Part shown: positions 11,564 through 14,242 of the stretch, in pieces | Layout of the letters: every line of letters begins with the position of its first letter | Position numbering within the stretch: the stretch's first letter is position 1 | Origin: an uncultured Eubacterium sp. | Lineage (GTDB): Bacteria > Bacillota > Clostridia > Lachnospirales > Lachnospiraceae | Assembly (NCBI GenBank): GCA_934316925.1 | Contig: CAKREC010000050.1 | Span: 1-14,242, forward strand | Length of the DNA stretch: 14,242 nt | Direction: 5' to 3' | The notes under the pieces: generated by a model | What the model saw: the letters and a program-made list of their open reading frames with translations, nothing else | Told to the model about the DNA's origin: nothing | The model's database searches: none | Position numbers and translations under genes: made by a program

Positions 11564-11591
11564 ATTATAACATATATTTCAAAAAATGCAA
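11564..11591 (-). promoter_or_regulatory. Promoter of the SleB-like hydrolase gene
   Basis: On the minus strand TTGCAT (11591-11586) and a perfect TATAAT (11569-11564) are 16 bp apart. The predicted start is near 11557. No hairpin terminator is visible between the hisA stop (11616) and this promoter, so some read-through from thrC-hisA is possible. Confidence 0.7.
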
Positions 11592-11615
11592 TAGTGAGTT
11601 TCATTCCAAATATTT

Positions 11616-12395
11616 CTACGCCTTATAATACGCCAGAGCCAGTTTGGAAAACTCCAATTTGCCGCCAAAAAGATCCAGCGCACTTCCCACTGTAAAATGT
11701 ATGCGGTCATGTCCCAGCGTGTGGATCGTCTCAATATCTTCGATCGAACCAATGCCTCCGGCATATGTGAGCGGAAGCTCGACACACTCTGCCAGCAATT
11801 GAAGCAATTGAGTATCCACTCCCGTACCAGTACCTTCTACATTAACAGCATGAACCAAAAACTCATCACAATACGAGGATAATCGGGCGAATAATTCTGC
11901 CGTTAGCGGTTCCTCTGTAAACTTCTGCCAGCGATCTGTAACAACATAATATGTGTCACCTTTTTTACGGCAGCTCAGATCCAGCACAATATGGTCTTTT
12001 CCCGCCACATCAAGCAGCTTTTCCAGGCGGTCATACCGGATCTTTCCATCGACAAACACATAGGACGTAACGATCACATGACTGGCACCCATCTTCAGAA
12101 AAGACGCCGCATTTTGTGCGGTAATCCCGCCGCCGATCTGAAGTGCCCCCGGCCAGGCGCGAAGCGCCCCCTCTGCCTGTTGCAGATCCTGTTCATAATA
12201 TGGACTGTCCTTATGATTGAGCAGGATGATGTGGCCACCTGCCAGATTCGCTTTCTGATACAGCTTTGCGTAATCAGATGCCTGCATATCAGAGACAAAA
12301 TTTTCTTTTGCGTAGTCATTCTCATCGGTAAGGCTTCCGCCTACAATCTGTTTTACCTTGCCATTGTGAATATCAATACACGGTCTGAATTCCAT
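11616..12395 (-). CDS. hisA: Eukaryotic-type HisA (ProFAR isomerase)
   Basis: A 259-residue TIM-barrel protein of the eukaryotic HIS6/HisA subtype rather than the common bacterial HisA. Segments matching yeast His6 from memory are CIDIHNGKVKQIVGG, NFVSDMQASDYAKLYQ, LQIGGGI, HVIVTSYVF, KDHIVLDLSCRKK, EFLVHAVNVEG and GSALDLFGG. It isomerises ProFAR to PRFAR in histidine synthesis. The two catalytic acids of the fold, Asp8 and Asp139, are present. At the HAADVEG position of yeast this protein has HAVNVEG (Asn185). The ATG at 12395 follows the thrC stop by 1 bp with a poor binding site, so translation is probably coupled to thrC. No other his gene is nearby. Confidence 0.9.
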   Translation of the reverse strand: MEFRPCIDIHNGKVKQIVGGSLTDENDYAKENFVSDMQASDYAKLYQKANLAGGHIILLNHKDSPYYEQDLQQAEGALRAWPGALQIGGGITAQNAASFLKMGASHVIVTSYVFVDGKIRYDRLEKLLDVAGKDHIVLDLSCRKKGDTYYVVTDRWQKFTEEPLTAELFARLSSYCDEFLVHAVNVEGTGTGVDTQLLQLLAECVELPLTYAGGIGSIEDIETIHTLGHDRIHFTVGSALDLFGGKLEFSKLALAYYKA

Positions 12396-12396
12396 C

Positions 12397-13887
12397 TTAT
12401 CGATCCAATCCTAAAATCTTTTCTACGGTCTTTTGCATCTCGCTCTTGTCACATACCGTATCATGCAAAATCTCCGCTTTGCGGATCTCTTCGATCGCAT
12501 TTGGTACTTTCACACCGGAAATCTTATTCAGTTCGTCAACCAGTTCAAAGTCTGACATCGCATCATATTTGTCCTTGTCAATCGCATCCATAACACTTCT
12601 TGTAAACTTGTATGGGCTTGCTGTAGAAGCGATCACCGTCTTAAGTCCCTTGTCTTTTGCCTTTGCATAATACACATGAGAAGCTACTGCTGTATGTGTA
12701 TCCATGATATAGTCCGCAGTCTTGTAAACCTGACAGATTGTCTCGGCAGTCTCTTCTTCGGAAGCATATCCCGCTTCAAAGCAAGCCAAACCTTTTTTCA
12801 TCTCATCGGTAATGTCGTACTCGCCATCGTTGACCAAAGCATCCATCAAAGCTTTTGTCTTGTCCGCATCCTCTCCGGCAATACGATAGATCAGACGCTC
12901 CAGATTGCTGGAGATCAAAATATCCATCGATGGAGATGAGGTAAGAATAAACTCACGCTTTCTGTCATATTTTCCTGTTTCGAAGAAATCAAACAATACT
13001 TTATTCTCATTGGATGCGCAGTAAAGAGTCTCGATCGGAATTCCCATATTCTTCGCATAGTAAGCTGCTAATATATTTCCAAAGTTTCCAGTTGGAACAA
13101 CAACCTGGATCTTCTCTCCGTTCTGGATCTCGCCCTGCTTGAGTAACTGACCATACGCATATACATAGTACACGATCTGTGGAACCAGACGTCCGATATT
13201 GATCGAGTTTGCTGATGAGAACTGGTAGCCCTTTGCATTCATAGCCGCAGCGAGTTCTTTGGAATTGAACATCTTTTTCACTCCGGTCTGTGCATCATCA
13301 AAGTTACCAATGATACCTACCACATTGGTGTTGGCACCTTTCTGTGTCAACATCTGTTTTTCCTGAATCGGACTAACTCCGTTTTTCGGATAAAATACAA
13401 TAATGCTGGTTCCCGGTACATCTGCAAATCCTGCCAACGCTGCTTTTCCGGTATCTCCGGAAGTTGCTGTCAGAATAACGATCTCATTGGTAACTCCATT
13501 CTTCTTTGCAGAAGTCGTCATAAGATAAGGCAGGATTGAAAGTGCCATATCTTTAAATGCGATCGTCTTGCCATGGAACAGTTCGAGATAATACGCACCA
13601 TCTTTTTTTACCAGTGGCGCAATCTCTTTCGTATCAAACTTTTCATCATAAGCACCTTGAATACAGTACTTCAGTTCCTCTTCTGTGAAATCACTGAGAA
13701 ACAACTTCATAACCTGATAAGCCGTCTCCTGATAAGACATCGATGCTAAAGATTCCAGGGAAACATCCAATGCAGGGATCGAATCCGGAACAAACAAGCC
13801 TCCATCATCTGCAAGTCCCTTTAAAATAGCCTGAGACGCTGTTACTTTTTCACAATTACTACGGGTACTCTTATACATGACACTCAT
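12397..13887 (-). CDS. thrC: Threonine synthase (PLP-dependent)
   Basis: A 496-residue threonine synthase of the long type. It begins MSVMYKSTRS and continues KGLADDGGLFVPDSIP, the typical N-terminal signature. The PLP lysine is Lys112 in GKTIAFKDMALS. The phosphate-binding segment TATSGDTGKAA (140-150) and VPTGNFGNILAAYYAK are present. It converts O-phospho-L-homoserine to threonine in the cytoplasm. The ATG at 13887 has AAGGATGG upstream, about 10 nt away. hisA follows after 1 bp, pairing two amino-acid pathways in one transcript. Homoserine kinase and dehydrogenase genes are not in the window. Confidence 0.97.
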   Translation of the reverse strand: MSVMYKSTRSNCEKVTASQAILKGLADDGGLFVPDSIPALDVSLESLASMSYQETAYQVMKLFLSDFTEEELKYCIQGAYDEKFDTKEIAPLVKKDGAYYLELFHGKTIAFKDMALSILPYLMTTSAKKNGVTNEIVILTATSGDTGKAALAGFADVPGTSIIVFYPKNGVSPIQEKQMLTQKGANTNVVGIIGNFDDAQTGVKKMFNSKELAAAMNAKGYQFSSANSINIGRLVPQIVYYVYAYGQLLKQGEIQNGEKIQVVVPTGNFGNILAAYYAKNMGIPIETLYCASNENKVLFDFFETGKYDRKREFILTSSPSMDILISSNLERLIYRIAGEDADKTKALMDALVNDGEYDITDEMKKGLACFEAGYASEEETAETICQVYKTADYIMDTHTAVASHVYYAKAKDKGLKTVIASTASPYKFTRSVMDAIDKDKYDAMSDFELVDELNKISGVKVPNAIEEIRKAEILHDTVCDKSEMQKTVEKILGLDR

Positions 13888-13927
13888 GATTCATCCATCC
13901 TTTTCAATATTTTTAAAATTACTTAAA

Positions 13928-13956
13928 AGAATATCATGAATCCATAAATTTTACAA
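13928..13956 (-). promoter_or_regulatory. Putative promoter for thrC-hisA
   Basis: On the minus strand TTGTAA (13956-13951) and TATTCT (13933-13928) are 17 bp apart, each matching 4 of 6 consensus bases. The leader would be about 30-40 nt. It is a modest match in an AT-rich region. Confidence 0.4.
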
Positions 13957-13978
13957 TAGAACTTCCCTCATTTTATTC

Positions 13979-13999
13979 AAAAAAGATTGCCTTGCAATC
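13979..13999 (-). terminator. Small hairpin plus T6 between the divergent genes
   Basis: GATTGC-CTT-GCAATC (13985-13999) forms a 6-bp stem, and on the minus strand it is followed by six Ts (A run 13979-13984). It would stop leftward transcription entering from the + strand gene at the right. It also overlaps that gene's -35, so it may instead be a binding site or chance. Confidence 0.4.
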
Positions 14000-14020
14000 A
14001 CTCCTTATTTTCTATAAAAT
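13992..14020 (+). promoter_or_regulatory. Promoter of the AP2-like gene
   Basis: TTGCAA (13992-13997) and TAAAAT (14015-14020) are 17 bp apart. The predicted start is near 14027, giving a leader of about 40 nt to the ATG at 14066. Confidence 0.6.
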
Positions 14021-14024
14021 AAAA

Positions 14025-14040
14025 TACATCGATCAATGTA
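14025..14040 (+). promoter_or_regulatory. 16-bp dyad over the predicted start site (candidate operator)
   Basis: TACATCGATCAATGTA is a 16-bp inverted repeat with one mismatched pair. It begins 5 bp after the -10 and covers the predicted start, a position where repressors commonly act. The binding protein is not identifiable from sequence; autoregulation by the adjacent gene is one possibility. Confidence 0.45.
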
Positions 14041-14065
14041 ATTGCAGTTTAAAGGAGTTTTATTC

Positions 14066-14242
14066 ATGGAAAAAGGGGTTTTTGAGGCAAAAAAAAAGGA
14101 CGGCACCCGATACTACCGCAGTTCGATCACCTACCAGAATAAACATATCAGTCTTGGCAGTTTTCCCGATGAGAAGACGGCCTCTTTGTGCTATCAGACG
14201 GCAGGAGAACTCTTATCCAACCATACGCTTTCTCTTTCGGAC
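14066..14242 (+). CDS. AP2-like DNA-binding protein, 3' truncated
   Basis: A frame starting MEKGVFEAKKKDGTRYY runs 59 residues to the window edge without a stop. AAAGGAG lies nine bases before the ATG. Residues about 13-51 (GTRYYRSSITY, KHISLGSFPDEKTASLCYQTA) follow the AP2 pattern: three short strands with an LGxF turn, then a helix. In bacteria such domains occur mainly in homing endonucleases and phage integrases, and also as small stand-alone proteins in Lachnospiraceae. Here the tidy promoter, leader and dyad suggest a resident regulator rather than a mobile fragment. The missing C-terminal part would decide, and the remaining domain order cannot be seen. Confidence 0.6.
   Translation, partial: MEKGVFEAKKKDGTRYYRSSITYQNKHISLGSFPDEKTASLCYQTAGELLSNHTLSLSD

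Overview
The window looks like an ordinary chromosomal segment of a low-to-mid GC Firmicute, most probably a gut Lachnospiraceae (Roseburia/Agathobacter/Lachnospira-like; genus not decidable here). The grounds are strong AGGAGG-type ribosome binding sites, a HrcA/CIRCE-controlled groESL operon, a SleB/CwlJ-type hydrolase, a secreted GH43 enzyme with accessory domains, a direct-charging glutaminyl-tRNA synthetase and a eukaryotic-type HisA. I see no tRNA, rRNA, CRISPR array, insertion sequence or prophage module.

Layout. Left flank (+ strand): the 3' part of a large secreted GH43 glycosidase (propeller, AbfB/CBM42-like, cadherin-like, LamG, poly-Asn linker, lysine-rich Ig-like tail), then a dCMP deaminase (comEB-like) 22 bp downstream. 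A hairpin at about 3361-3396 closes this block and overlaps the 3' end of the convergent amidase gene. From 3376 to 13887 all genes are on the minus strand. In transcription order (right to left) they are: thrC - hisA (1-bp gap); a SleB-like hydrolase with its own promoter and a palindromic leader; glnS - DUF2225 protein (21-bp gap); groES - groEL - two-TM protein, behind a promoter and a perfect CIRCE, ending at a strong terminator; and guaB - membrane-anchored amidase (overlapping), behind a consensus-like promoter. At the right edge a divergent + strand gene begins. It encodes an AP2-like DNA-binding protein and has a dyad over its predicted transcription start.

Function. Most genes are housekeeping: GMP synthesis (guaB), dUMP supply (dCMP deaminase), proteostasis (groESL), Gln-tRNA charging (glnS), threonine and histidine synthesis (thrC, hisA) and cell-wall turnover (two hydrolases). 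The GH43 protein is the main niche-adaptive gene and suggests arabinan, arabinoxylan or pectin use.

No clearly new multi-gene system is evident. The most interesting signals are: a hairpin directly before glnS whose 3' arm is the Shine-Dalgarno and is followed by six Us; the eukaryotic-type HisA; the GH43 protein's 24-Asn linker plus a tail with 33 Lys in 94 residues and no acidic residue; overlapping palindromes at the start of the SleB-like transcript; and the AP2-like gene with its candidate operator.
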